Below are positions 5,907 to 12,941 of a DNA stretch of 14,609 nucleotides, piece after piece. The translations under genes were made by a program, and so were the position numbers. Within the stretch, counting starts at the first letter, position 1. Every line of letters begins with the position of its first letter. The notes below the pieces were generated by a model that saw nothing but the letters and a program-made list of their open reading frames with translations, searched no databases and had not been told where the DNA came from. This DNA comes from an uncultured Veillonella sp. (GTDB lineage: Bacteria; Bacillota; Negativicutes; Veillonellales; Veillonellaceae): the NCBI RefSeq assembly GCF_900545205.1, contig NZ_UQYC01000050.1:1-14609 (forward strand). The letters are read 5' to 3'.

Positions 5907-7523
5907 TTATAAAATTGTGATTTCATCGTAAGTAGGTTGAACTACTAGCTCGCCTTTAGAGTTAATAATCCCCCATTTGCCTTTAATTTTTACAGGGCTG
6001 TAACCATGAGAGAAGCTACCAGTACCAGAAATATCTTTCATAACTGGAGTTTCTGTCACTGTACCATCAAGGGATAGAATCTTATAATTACCGTCTTTGT
6101 TATATACCCATGTATACGTATCACCAAGGAACGTTTTTACGTTCATAGATTTATCACCTTTATAGATAACGCGACCAGTAGCCATATCTACTACATAACG
6201 ATTTGTATCGTTAGTGACAGACATTTCATGTTCACCTACAAAGTCAATAGTATCGTATTTAAATGGCACCTCTTGTTTGCCTGTTTCCATATCAAAAATA
6301 CCATATTTATTAGTATCTTTATTTTTCAATGTTAACAATACATTGTTTACGTCGATTGTACCAGCTTCATAGTTGCCAGGTTGAATTACATATTGGCCTT
6401 GACGATTCATAAAGCCTAATTTACCTTCATTACGAACCAAGGTACCATGTTCTTCCATAGGGTACACATAATCGTTTTTGCTATCGATTACAACAGCACC
6501 ATTACGATCAATATAACCGCGCTTCATGCCATCATCAACAAGACCGCCAAGGCCATCAAGATATACGCCACCGTGATTATAGAAATAGCCCATACCTACA
6601 AGACCTAGAATACCACCAAGGCCAAAGTGACTAACCTTACGGCGGAATTCAGCTAAGCCATTTTTATATGGGTATACTTCATTAGATGGAGCATTAAACA
6701 ATACAGTACCTTTACCATCAATAGCAACCACTTTGCCATTAGCTTTTACAAAGGCACGGTCCTCACTAAATTTAGTTTCTACATCAGATAATGCTTTAAA
6801 TTGAGGCTGAATCACTACATTGCCATTAGCATCTTTAAATCCTAATTTACCTTTTTCTGTGAAAGCTACATAAGAATCACTTGGATAGCTTTGGCTAACA
6901 GTTTTAGGATCAAAGTCATTAAGCTCTTTAACAGCCGTATTTTTTTCATTGAGGCTACTATATAAAGCTTCTTGTGCCTCTTTGCCGGATTCTAATACAG
7001 TACCATCTGCTTTAATGTGAGAAATTTTATTTTTACCTTCCTCAACAAAGAACGTACCGTCCTTTTTACTAGATGCATCTAAGGATTTATAGGCTGGAGC
7101 TAGTACGACTTGACCATTAGTACCTACGATACCCCATTTACCCTTTTCTTTTATAAGCCCTAAATAACCTTGTTGTAGTAAGGAATCATCTTTCAATACC
7201 TTCATAGCTTTTTTTACACCTGTTGGTGGCTCTTTAACAGCCCCAGAAATAGGTACGAAGGTATCAAGTCGACCAATACCAACACCTACGCCCACAGAGG
7301 TACTACTAGAACGGTTTGAAGATTTTTCTGTAGTTGTTGTTGTAGATGTAGATAGAGTCGAAGTATGTTGTTCACGTGTAACTTTTGTACTAGTAGATGT
7401 TGGTGTATCTTGATTCATCACTGTTGTACCAGTAGTAGATGTTGTAGTAGATGCTGCGAAAGCACTTGTAGACATAGCCGCCAACACACAAGCGACTAAT
7501 AAGGATTTCTTGTTAAGATTCAT
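5907..7523 (-). CDS. Exported WG-repeat protein with Ser/Thr-rich linker
   Basis: A 538-residue secreted or periplasmic protein. Residues 1-23 form a signal peptide (NKK, hydrophobic LLVACVLAAM, cleavage after AFA). Residues 24-75 are almost entirely Ser/Thr, a flexible linker. At least six WG-type repeats follow, for example KGKWGIVGTNGQVVLAPAY (about 127-145), KGKLGFKDANGNVVIQPQF (224-242), EGKLGFMNRQGQYVIQP (366-382) and KGKWGIINSKGELVVQP (514-530), with more degenerate copies near 334-356 and 405-425. WG repeats occur in binding or scaffold proteins; no enzymatic motif is visible. Residues 300-332 are an unusual Gly-rich hydrophobic insert. The ATG has AAGGAG six bases upstream. It is monocistronic, with its own promoter and terminator. 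Ligand and function are unknown. Confidence 0.85.
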   Translation of the reverse strand: MNLNKKSLLVACVLAAMSTSAFAASTTTSTTGTTVMNQDTPTSTSTKVTREQHTSTLSTSTTTTTEKSSNRSSSTSVGVGVGIGRLDTFVPISGAVKEPPTGVKKAMKVLKDDSLLQQGYLGLIKEKGKWGIVGTNGQVVLAPAYKSLDASSKKDGTFFVEEGKNKISHIKADGTVLESGKEAQEALYSSLNEKNTAVKELNDFDPKTVSQSYPSDSYVAFTEKGKLGFKDANGNVVIQPQFKALSDVETKFSEDRAFVKANGKVVAIDGKGTVLFNAPSNEVYPYKNGLAEFRRKVSHFGLGGILGLVGMGYFYNHGGVYLDGLGGLVDDGMKRGYIDRNGAVVIDSKNDYVYPMEEHGTLVRNEGKLGFMNRQGQYVIQPGNYEAGTIDVNNVLLTLKNKDTNKYGIFDMETGKQEVPFKYDTIDFVGEHEMSVTNDTNRYVVDMATGRVIYKGDKSMNVKTFLGDTYTWVYNKDGNYKILSLDGTVTETPVMKDISGTGSFSHGYSPVKIKGKWGIINSKGELVVQPTYDEITIL

Positions 7524-7654
7524 AAACCTCTCCTTTTACAAAGTAAACCATATTTACTCTCTATATGGTTCTAAGAAATTGAACTGCTAAAACAAAAATG
7601 CAGTGCTATAAATAAAACTTACACATAAAAAATATATAAAAAACATTAATAAAA

Positions 7655-7684
7655 ATTATACTATATAGACCCTAATATAGACAA
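7655..7684 (-). promoter_or_regulatory. Probable promoter of the WG-repeat gene
   Basis: On the minus strand TTGTCT (7684-7679, four of six) is followed after 18 bases by a perfect TATAAT (7660-7655). Transcription would start near 7648, giving a leader of about 125 bases that contains an inverted repeat CCATAT/ATATGG just before the ribosome site. The region is very AT-rich, so confidence is moderate. It lies back to back with the rluA-type promoter at 7719-7727. Confidence 0.45.
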
Positions 7685-7718
7685 CAAATTATGAAAAATT
7701 CTTCATCCATTATTTATT

Positions 7719-7727
7719 TGATATAAT
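7719..7727 (+). promoter_or_regulatory. Extended -10 promoter for a leaderless RluA-family gene
   Basis: TGATATAAT combines the TG extension (7719-7720) with a perfect TATAAT (7722-7727). No good -35 is present, as is common for extended -10 promoters. Normal spacing puts the transcription start at about 7734-7735, which is the A of the gene's ATG. There is no Shine-Dalgarno sequence in the seven bases between them. Confidence 0.6.
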
Positions 7728-7734
7728 ATTATCT

Positions 7735-8634
7735 ATGAAAACAGCAACCATAATCGACTTGATTGTAGATTCTGACGTACATACGCAGTCTATGAATCAT
7801 ATTATAAAACAACAGCATATTTCACAACGTATGAGGCGGCGATTGCGAAATGACGGTATCATAACAGTCAATGGCAATGCTGCTACGTGGAACACCCTAG
7901 TACATGGTGGTGATCATCTCGTTATGAAATTGACACCAGAGCAAGAATTTAGTGTAAGCCCTATGAATCTGGATATTGTCTACGAAGATGAGTATATTCT
8001 AGTTATCAACAAGGAGGCTGGTGTTCTTATGCATCCAACCTCAACGGTACGAGATTATACCTTAGCAAATGGTGTTCTACATTACTACCAAGAAACAAAT
8101 CAGCATTATGATTTTCATCCTGTTCATCGATTGGATAAGGATACGTCTGGCATTGTTATCATCGCCAAAACCTCTGTAGTACAACATGCGTTTGATAAAA
8201 AGCGAACTCATTTTCATAAAAACTACGATGCTATTGTAGAAGGTCAATTACCTACTAATCATATAAGCATTCATTGGCCTATCGGACGCAAACCAGGTAG
8301 TATTATCGAGCGTTGTTGTACGAGTGAAGGTAAACCAGCTCACACAGATATAACGGTTCTTGGTAGTAATGCCATTAGTCAAAATATGATAGACCAATAC
8401 TTCACTCATGTTCAATGTTTGTTACATACAGGGCGAACCCATCAAATTCGTGTCCATCTATCTCAACTGGGATATCCCCTGGCTGGAGATGATTTATATG
8501 GTGGTCATTTAAAATATATTCAGCGCCAAGCACTCCATGCATCACGCGTTAGCTTTTACCATCCCATGACAGATGAATGGTTAGAACTACAGGCACCAAT
8601 ACCATCGGATATGAAGGCATTATTGACCTACTAA
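7735..8634 (+). CDS. RluA-family 23S/tRNA pseudouridine synthase
   Basis: A 299-residue cytoplasmic RNA-modifying enzyme. Residues 20-62 look like an S4 RNA-binding domain (ISQRMRRRLRNDGIITVNGN, then HGGDHLVMKL). The catalytic domain starts near 80 with IVYEDEYILVINKEAGVLMH. The signature HRLDKDTSGIVIIAK holds the catalytic Asp at residue 134. GRTHQIRVHLSQLGYPLAGDDLYGG is the family's C-terminal motif (it spans two adjoining stretches). The exact RNA target (RluC, RluD or other) cannot be told from sequence. The start at 7735 is needed to keep the S4 region whole; no ribosome site precedes it, and the promoter abuts it. The gene seems to be transcribed alone, and no clear terminator follows. 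Confidence 0.9.
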   Translation: MKTATIIDLIVDSDVHTQSMNHIIKQQHISQRMRRRLRNDGIITVNGNAATWNTLVHGGDHLVMKLTPEQEFSVSPMNLDIVYEDEYILVINKEAGVLMHPTSTVRDYTLANGVLHYYQETNQHYDFHPVHRLDKDTSGIVIIAKTSVVQHAFDKKRTHFHKNYDAIVEGQLPTNHISIHWPIGRKPGSIIERCCTSEGKPAHTDITVLGSNAISQNMIDQYFTHVQCLLHTGRTHQIRVHLSQLGYPLAGDDLYGGHLKYIQRQALHASRVSFYHPMTDEWLELQAPIPSDMKALLTY

Positions 8635-8655
8635 GGTGATCAATATTTACAAAAT

Positions 8656-8751
8656 AAACACTAATACATAAAATTCAACCCACATGGGCCATAAAATTTG
8701 ACGAATTTTATGCATAAGTTATACAAAAAATATTGGCCCTTTATAGTGTTT
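8656..8751 (+). other. Structured intergenic stretch with nested inverted repeats between the pseudouridine synthase and fba
   Basis: Three sets of complementary arms nest: AAACACTA (8656-8663) with TAGTGTTT (8744-8751); GGGCCA (8686-8691) with TGGCCC (8734-8739); CATAAAATT (8690-8698) with AATTTTATG (8704-8712), loop five bases. A second copy of the left inner arm, CATAAAATTC at 8668-8677, could pair with the same right arm, giving alternative folds. No U-run follows any hairpin, so it is not a standard terminator. It could be the 3' end of the upstream mRNA, a small RNA or a protein-binding region. The arms are short and the region AT-rich, so chance is possible. Confidence 0.4.
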
Positions 8752-8752
8752 C

Positions 8753-8781
8753 TTGATATACTTAACTTGAATTGATATATG
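8753..8781 (+). promoter_or_regulatory. Probable promoter of fba
   Basis: TTGATA (8753-8758, five of six) is followed after 17 bases by TATATG (8776-8781, four of six) with a TG extension at 8773-8774. Transcription would start near 8788, leaving a leader of about 100 bases that carries a cluster of CTAG-based hairpins. The aldolase gene has the codon bias of a highly expressed gene, so a strong promoter is expected; other choices in this AT-rich stretch cannot be excluded. Confidence 0.45.
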
Positions 8782-8793
8782 ATTGCAATAACA

Positions 8794-8833
8794 CTAGTTT
8801 TTTATCTAGCTCATATGCGCTAGAAATACTAGC
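8794..8833 (+). repeat. Cluster of four CTAG sites forming alternative hairpins in the fba leader
   Basis: CTAG occurs at 8794, 8806, 8820 and 8829. CTAGC (8806-8810) can pair with GCTAG (8819-8823), and the same GCTAG can instead pair with CTAGC at 8829-8833 across AAATA. The two hairpins exclude each other. They lie between the proposed promoter and the AAGGAGG of fba, so they could act as an RNA switch or an operator. Stems are only five bases long. Confidence 0.35.
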
Positions 8834-8886
8834 AGTCACAGTATTAATAACATGATATGACAGGCCCTATGGCCAAGGAGGACAAC

Positions 8887-9816
8887 ATGCCATTAGTTAC
8901 TACTACAGAAATGTTCAAAAAAGCCTATGAAGGCGGCTATGCTGTTGGCGCTTTCAATGTAAACAACATGGAAATCGTACAAGGTATCGTAGACGCTGCA
9001 AAAGAGGAACAATCCCCTCTTATCTTGCAAGTATCTGCAGGTGCTCGTAAATATGCTAAACATATTTACCTTGTAAAACTCGTAGAAGCAGCTCTTGAAG
9101 ACAGCAACTTACCTATCGCGCTTCACCTTGATCACGGCGATTCCTTCGAAATCTGTAAAGACTGTGTAGATGGTGGTTTTACATCCGTTATGATCGACGC
9201 ATCTCACCATGATTTCGATGAAAACGTAAAAATCACTAAACAAGTTGTTGAATATGCTCATGCTCATGGCGTTGTAGTAGAAGCAGAATTGGGCCGTTTA
9301 GCTGGTGTTGAAGATGATGTAAATGTATCCGATGCAGATGCTCGCTTCACTGACCCAGAACAAGCTGCTGAATTCGTACATCTTACAGGTGTAGACTCCT
9401 TAGCAATTGCTATTGGTACTAGCCACGGTGCTTATAAATTTAAAGGTGACCCTTACCTTGACTTTGATCGTTTGAAAAAAGTTGGCGAATTATTGCCTAA
9501 CTTCCCAATCGTATTGCATGGTGCATCCTCCGTATTGCCTGAATTCGTAGCTAAATGTAACGAATTCGGTGGCAACATTCCTGGTGCACAAGGCGTACCA
9601 GAAGAAATGCTTCGTAAGGCAGCTCAAATGGCAGTTTGCAAAATCAACATTGATACAGACCTTCGCCTTGCAATGACTGCATCTGTACGTGAATACTTGG
9701 CTCAAAATCCATCCGAATTTGACCCTCGTAAATACTTAGGACCTGCTCGTGATGCTATTAAAGGCATGGTAGCTCACAAAATCAAAAATGTATTAGGTTC
9801 TTCCAACAAACTATAA
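8887..9816 (+). CDS. fba: Class II fructose-1,6-bisphosphate aldolase
   Basis: A 309-residue zinc enzyme that reversibly cleaves fructose 1,6-bisphosphate to dihydroxyacetone phosphate and glyceraldehyde 3-phosphate; in an organism that does not ferment sugar it would mainly serve gluconeogenesis. Motifs: GAFNVNNMEIVQGIVDAA near 21-38; LHLDHGD at 79-85 with the catalytic Asp82 and zinc His83; IDASHHDFDENV near 103; VEAELG with zinc Glu134; GTSHG with zinc His180; LHGASS with His211; NIDTDLR at 254-260; and the C-terminal FDPRKYLGPAR. Start 8887 is preferred because AAGGAGG lies five bases upstream and the family begins close to MPLV; an upstream in-frame ATG at 8857 would place this site inside the gene. 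Codons are strongly biased to abundant-tRNA types, implying high expression. A flippase gene follows three bases later. Confidence 0.95.
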   Translation: MPLVTTTEMFKKAYEGGYAVGAFNVNNMEIVQGIVDAAKEEQSPLILQVSAGARKYAKHIYLVKLVEAALEDSNLPIALHLDHGDSFEICKDCVDGGFTSVMIDASHHDFDENVKITKQVVEYAHAHGVVVEAELGRLAGVEDDVNVSDADARFTDPEQAAEFVHLTGVDSLAIAIGTSHGAYKFKGDPYLDFDRLKKVGELLPNFPIVLHGASSVLPEFVAKCNEFGGNIPGAQGVPEEMLRKAAQMAVCKINIDTDLRLAMTASVREYLAQNPSEFDPRKYLGPARDAIKGMVAHKIKNVLGSSNKL

Positions 9817-9819
9817 TCA

Positions 9820-11376
9820 ATGGCTAGTGGATTTTTAAAAGGAACCTTAATTTTAACCATTGCCGGTTTCGTAGTAAAAGCCATCGGTAGTATTAACTGG
9901 ATTCTTCTATCTCGCATCTTGGGTGGTGAAGGCATCGGTATCTACCAGATGGCCTTTCCTATCTATTTGTTACTATTACAAATTTCGAGCGCAGGTGTGC
10001 CGATTGCCATCTCTATTTTGACGGCAGAACGATTAGCCTTACACGACTTTGGTGGTGCTAAGAGAGTATTCAATATATCTTTTACAATGTTAACCATTAC
10101 AGGCTTTATCGCCAGTCTTGCCATGTACTTTGGTGCAGATTGGCTAATCTCTAGTGGACTCATTGCTGAAAGCCGTGCCTACTACTCTATCATCGCGCTC
10201 GCTCCGGCAGTATTCTTTGTAACGTGGATTTCCTGCTTCCGCGGGTATATCCAAGGCTATGAAATGATGACGCCAACGGCGGTCAGTCAAATCGTAGAAC
10301 AACTGTTACGTGTTATCGTCATGCTCGGTGCCGCAGCTATCTTGTTACCTTATGGTCTACCAGCTGCTGCAGGTGGCGCAAGCTTAGGTGCTGGTGTCGG
10401 TGCCTTTGGTGCCTTTCTAGTGCTCTTGTACTATTACTACAAATTGCCTAAGGCAAGTAGCACTGGTGAAAGCTACGATGGCCCTCGTGAATCAGCTAAA
10501 GAAATTTTGTCACGACTCTTAACATTGTCTATTCCAATTTCCTTAGCAAGTATCATGTTGCCATTAACAGCCAACCTCGATTTGCTCATCGTTCCACGTC
10601 GACTCTTAGATGCTGGTTTCCCGATGAATGAAGTAACAGAACTGTTCGGTTATCTTACAGGTATGGCGGTTCCGCTCATCAACTTGGCAACCATTATTAC
10701 TGCGGCTCTTGCAACAAGCATTGTCCCAGCTATATCTCATGCCTTTGCCAAACGCGATCATGAAGGTATTTATGACCGCACTGCAGGTTCTATGCGACTA
10801 ACATTTATGGCAACTGTACCATTTACGGTGCTATTATATGTACTCGCTGCACCTACAGTAACCTTGATTTATAATGCACCTAAGGCAGAATTAGCAACGC
10901 AAATTACTGCGTTCTCCATCTTCTTCCTCGGTGTGCACCAAGTAACAACAGGTATCTTACAAGGCCTCAACAAGCCGCGTATCCCAGTAGTTAATATGGG
11001 CATTGCTCTAATAATCAAGGTCATCCTTAACTGGACATTAACGGCTATTCCTTGGCTTGGTATCGGTGGTGCTGCTTGGGCAACAGTTGCTGATATTGGC
11101 TTTGCTGCATTGCTAAACTTGATTTATATTAAAAAATACACAGGCTACTTCCTCGATATTTCCTTACTTTGGAAAAACGTGGTCAGCGCCGGTGTCATGG
11201 GTATACTCATCTATATGAGCTACCACTACTTAATAGATATGTTACCAATGTGGGCTAATTTCATACTTACTGGTATCGAAGGCCTATTGCTCTATGTTAT
11301 TATCATGGTTCTTTTAAAAGGACTTAATAAAAATGATGGTGCAAGCATGCCACTCATTGGTAGATTCTTTAGATAA
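9820..11376 (+). CDS. MOP-superfamily lipid/polysaccharide flippase (SpoVB/YtgP-like)
   Basis: A 518-residue inner-membrane protein with about 14 predicted transmembrane segments. The N-terminus SRILGGEGIGIYQMAFP (residues 31-47) and the SSAGVPIAIS stretch soon after are typical of the SpoVB/YtgP polysaccharide-biosynthesis branch of the MOP superfamily, which moves lipid-linked sugars such as lipid II or O-antigen/capsule units across the membrane. RGYIQGYEMMTPTAVSQIVE in the first half and LQGLNKPRIPVVNMGIALIIK in two pieces in the second are further family blocks. The substrate cannot be told from sequence. The ATG is only three bases after the fba stop, and no Shine-Dalgarno sequence precedes it, so translation probably depends on coupling to fba. 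The gene ends before a strong palindromic terminator. Confidence 0.87.
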   Translation: MASGFLKGTLILTIAGFVVKAIGSINWILLSRILGGEGIGIYQMAFPIYLLLLQISSAGVPIAISILTAERLALHDFGGAKRVFNISFTMLTITGFIASLAMYFGADWLISSGLIAESRAYYSIIALAPAVFFVTWISCFRGYIQGYEMMTPTAVSQIVEQLLRVIVMLGAAAILLPYGLPAAAGGASLGAGVGAFGAFLVLLYYYYKLPKASSTGESYDGPRESAKEILSRLLTLSIPISLASIMLPLTANLDLLIVPRRLLDAGFPMNEVTELFGYLTGMAVPLINLATIITAALATSIVPAISHAFAKRDHEGIYDRTAGSMRLTFMATVPFTVLLYVLAAPTVTLIYNAPKAELATQITAFSIFFLGVHQVTTGILQGLNKPRIPVVNMGIALIIKVILNWTLTAIPWLGIGGAAWATVADIGFAALLNLIYIKKYTGYFLDISLLWKNVVSAGVMGILIYMSYHYLIDMLPMWANFILTGIEGLLLYVIIMVLLKGLNKNDGASMPLIGRFFR

Positions 11377-11382
11377 TAACTT

Positions 11383-11419
11383 AAAGAGGTTTAACACATA
11401 TGTGTTAAACCTCTTTTTT
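11383..11419 (+). terminator. Perfect 34-bp palindromic terminator after the flippase gene
   Basis: Positions 11383-11416 form an uninterrupted palindrome: AAAGAGGTTTAACACAT followed directly by its reverse complement, with TTTTTT at 11414-11419. Starting seven bases after the flippase stop, it ends the fba-flippase transcript. It also lies 18 bases past the stop of the convergent gene at 11435; in that direction only TTT follows the stem, so it would be a weaker terminator there. Confidence 0.9.
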
Positions 11420-11434
11420 ACGCTAACTATTACA

Positions 11435-12820
11435 TTATTTTTTACTGCTACTTAATTTTTTATCATTGCCATTATTTTTATTATCTGGACGTATTTCCAT
11501 AAATTGGATTCGATTCGGAGTAAAACCAATTCCTACAGTAACCTTATCAAATAACTCTTTACTAGATTTAATATCTACATATTGAATCACATCACGCAAT
11601 TTATAATTACTTACATGAACATCATGTGGTTTATATAGATAATACGTATATAGATTTTGGTTATCATATAACACCATACCAAAGAGTGTTGAATTTTCTT
11701 TAACCGCTTCAAAGTATAATGCAGGTACACTGTTATTCCAAACTGTGGCATATTGTAATCGTTTATGCCCTTTTAATCCATGATTTTCAACAATCATTTT
11801 TAAATAACTGTATAGAATATTCTTTTTCTCAACACTAACACCTTCTACCAAGGGTTGCTTACCAAATACAGCCTTAATACGTCCTGATTGATAGATATCA
11901 TAATCCGCCCGACCTATTACTTCATGCTCCTTAAATTTACTATTTTTTAATACTCTAAATGTATAAGGTCCAAGACGTACGGGATCAGTATAGCCCAAAA
12001 CATCACTTGCAGGCTTAATCGAAGGTAATACATAATTAGCTAATGGCCCCATGGTATCTGTGATAGAACGTTGAGTATCGTCTTTAATAATATTTTTTAT
12101 AATATCTTTATTTAGAGAGTGAATAATATGATAAGAAAGAGTAGGGGTTTTTGGTAACGTAAAATTAATTGTCCCCTCTACATAATGATCATCAAATCCG
12201 ATTACATCCCAAGTTGCTTTTTCAAGACCAGGATATGTAAAAACACCTCCATCTACAAAATGAGGAACAGACTTTTCTTTTTCTAAACTCTTTCTTATTA
12301 CATCCTGTATGATAGATTTATTTACATCTGCATACTCGACATTTGTATTTTCCCACTTAGAACCTTTAGGTTGTGGTCTTGTTTCATAGCCAAAATCAGC
12401 TACTCCTGATAAAGTTATGCCACCATTCTTAATAGGATATGAAGAAAAATGTTTCGGATCAATAGACCAGCCTATTATACTTTCTTTAGGACCTGTAAAT
12501 TTTATATCTGCTCCATTATCTTTAATAATATATACCGTTTTAGAATGATAAATCGCCCTAACTAATTCTTGCGATTTATAAATATCATCATCTAATTTTT
12601 CATTATCATAATTGGGGTCATATTGTGCCCATTTTTTAACCTCAGACTCTTGGTAGTCATCAACCTTCTTAGCGAATTCTCCTTGAATACGATATTCTTG
12701 ATACGCTTCTTTCCCAATATCTGGGCGAGCCCCAGGAATATTAACATCAATGGCCTGAGATACGCCTATAGTCCCTATAAAACCAATACAACTTAACAAT
12801 AACAAACGTCTTAGCATCAT
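11435..12820 (-). CDS. Exported protein of unknown function
   Basis: I do not recognise this protein. It is about 461 residues: RR, a hydrophobic stretch and VSQA followed by ID at residues 20-25 form a signal peptide with a type I cleavage site, so the mature protein should be periplasmic or surface-located. The mature part is hydrophilic, mixed alpha/beta, rich in Lys, Asp, Tyr and Ile, with no transmembrane segment, and ends in a basic tail (DKKLSSSKK). No enzymatic motif or repeat was found. The start is the ATG pair at 12820/12817, after AAGGAG; the second ATG is slightly better spaced. A reading frame open to 12886 would begin upstream of the promoter at 12852-12880, so it is rejected. 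Its DNA is clearly more AT-rich than that of the neighbours. It stands alone, convergent with the flippase gene. Confidence 0.8.
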   Translation of the reverse strand: MMLRRLLLLSCIGFIGTIGVSQAIDVNIPGARPDIGKEAYQEYRIQGEFAKKVDDYQESEVKKWAQYDPNYDNEKLDDDIYKSQELVRAIYHSKTVYIIKDNGADIKFTGPKESIIGWSIDPKHFSSYPIKNGGITLSGVADFGYETRPQPKGSKWENTNVEYADVNKSIIQDVIRKSLEKEKSVPHFVDGGVFTYPGLEKATWDVIGFDDHYVEGTINFTLPKTPTLSYHIIHSLNKDIIKNIIKDDTQRSITDTMGPLANYVLPSIKPASDVLGYTDPVRLGPYTFRVLKNSKFKEHEVIGRADYDIYQSGRIKAVFGKQPLVEGVSVEKKNILYSYLKMIVENHGLKGHKRLQYATVWNNSVPALYFEAVKENSTLFGMVLYDNQNLYTYYLYKPHDVHVSNYKLRDVIQYVDIKSSKELFDKVTVGIGFTPNRIQFMEIRPDNKNNGNDKKLSSSKK

Positions 12821-12851
12821 ATCTCTCCTTAAATACATATATTTGTTTATA

Positions 12852-12880
12852 ATTTTAACACTTATTTTATATTTTATCAA
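12852..12880 (-). promoter_or_regulatory. Near-consensus promoter of the unknown exported protein
   Basis: On the minus strand TTGATA (12880-12875, five of six) and TAAAAT (12857-12852, five of six) are 17 bases apart, with TG one base before the -10 box. Transcription would begin near 12845, about 25 bases before the ATG at 12820, which also settles the start choice for that gene. Confidence 0.65.
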
Positions 12881-12905
12881 TTTCACTTGTATAGAAATAA
12901 TATAG

Positions 12906-12936
12906 AAAAAAAAGTCTGACTATATAGTCAGACTTT
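12906..12936 (-). terminator. Intrinsic terminator of the AEC permease gene
   Basis: Positions 12911-12936 are a perfect 26-bp palindrome (AAAGTCTGACTAT plus its reverse complement). On the minus strand it is followed by a run of eight T (12913-12906, the first three shared with the stem). It begins five bases after the stop of the permease gene and insulates the downstream exported-protein gene. Confidence 0.92.
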
Positions 12937-12941
12937 ATAGT

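Noticed and set aside
8690..8712. Intrinsic terminator for the pseudouridine synthase gene
   Set aside because: The nine-base stem is almost all A-T and no T-run follows it.
8857..8886. Upstream ATG as the fba start
   Set aside because: It would put the AAGGAGG at 8875-8881 inside the gene and add ten residues not typical of the family.
12780..12820. Lipoprotein signal in the unknown exported protein
   Set aside because: LLSC fits the lipobox poorly and leaves too short a hydrophobic stretch before the cysteine; the VSQA site is better.
12821..12886. Longer N-terminus for the unknown exported protein
   Set aside because: It would begin upstream of the near-consensus promoter and bury the signal peptide behind 22 residues; AAGGAG points to 12820/12817.
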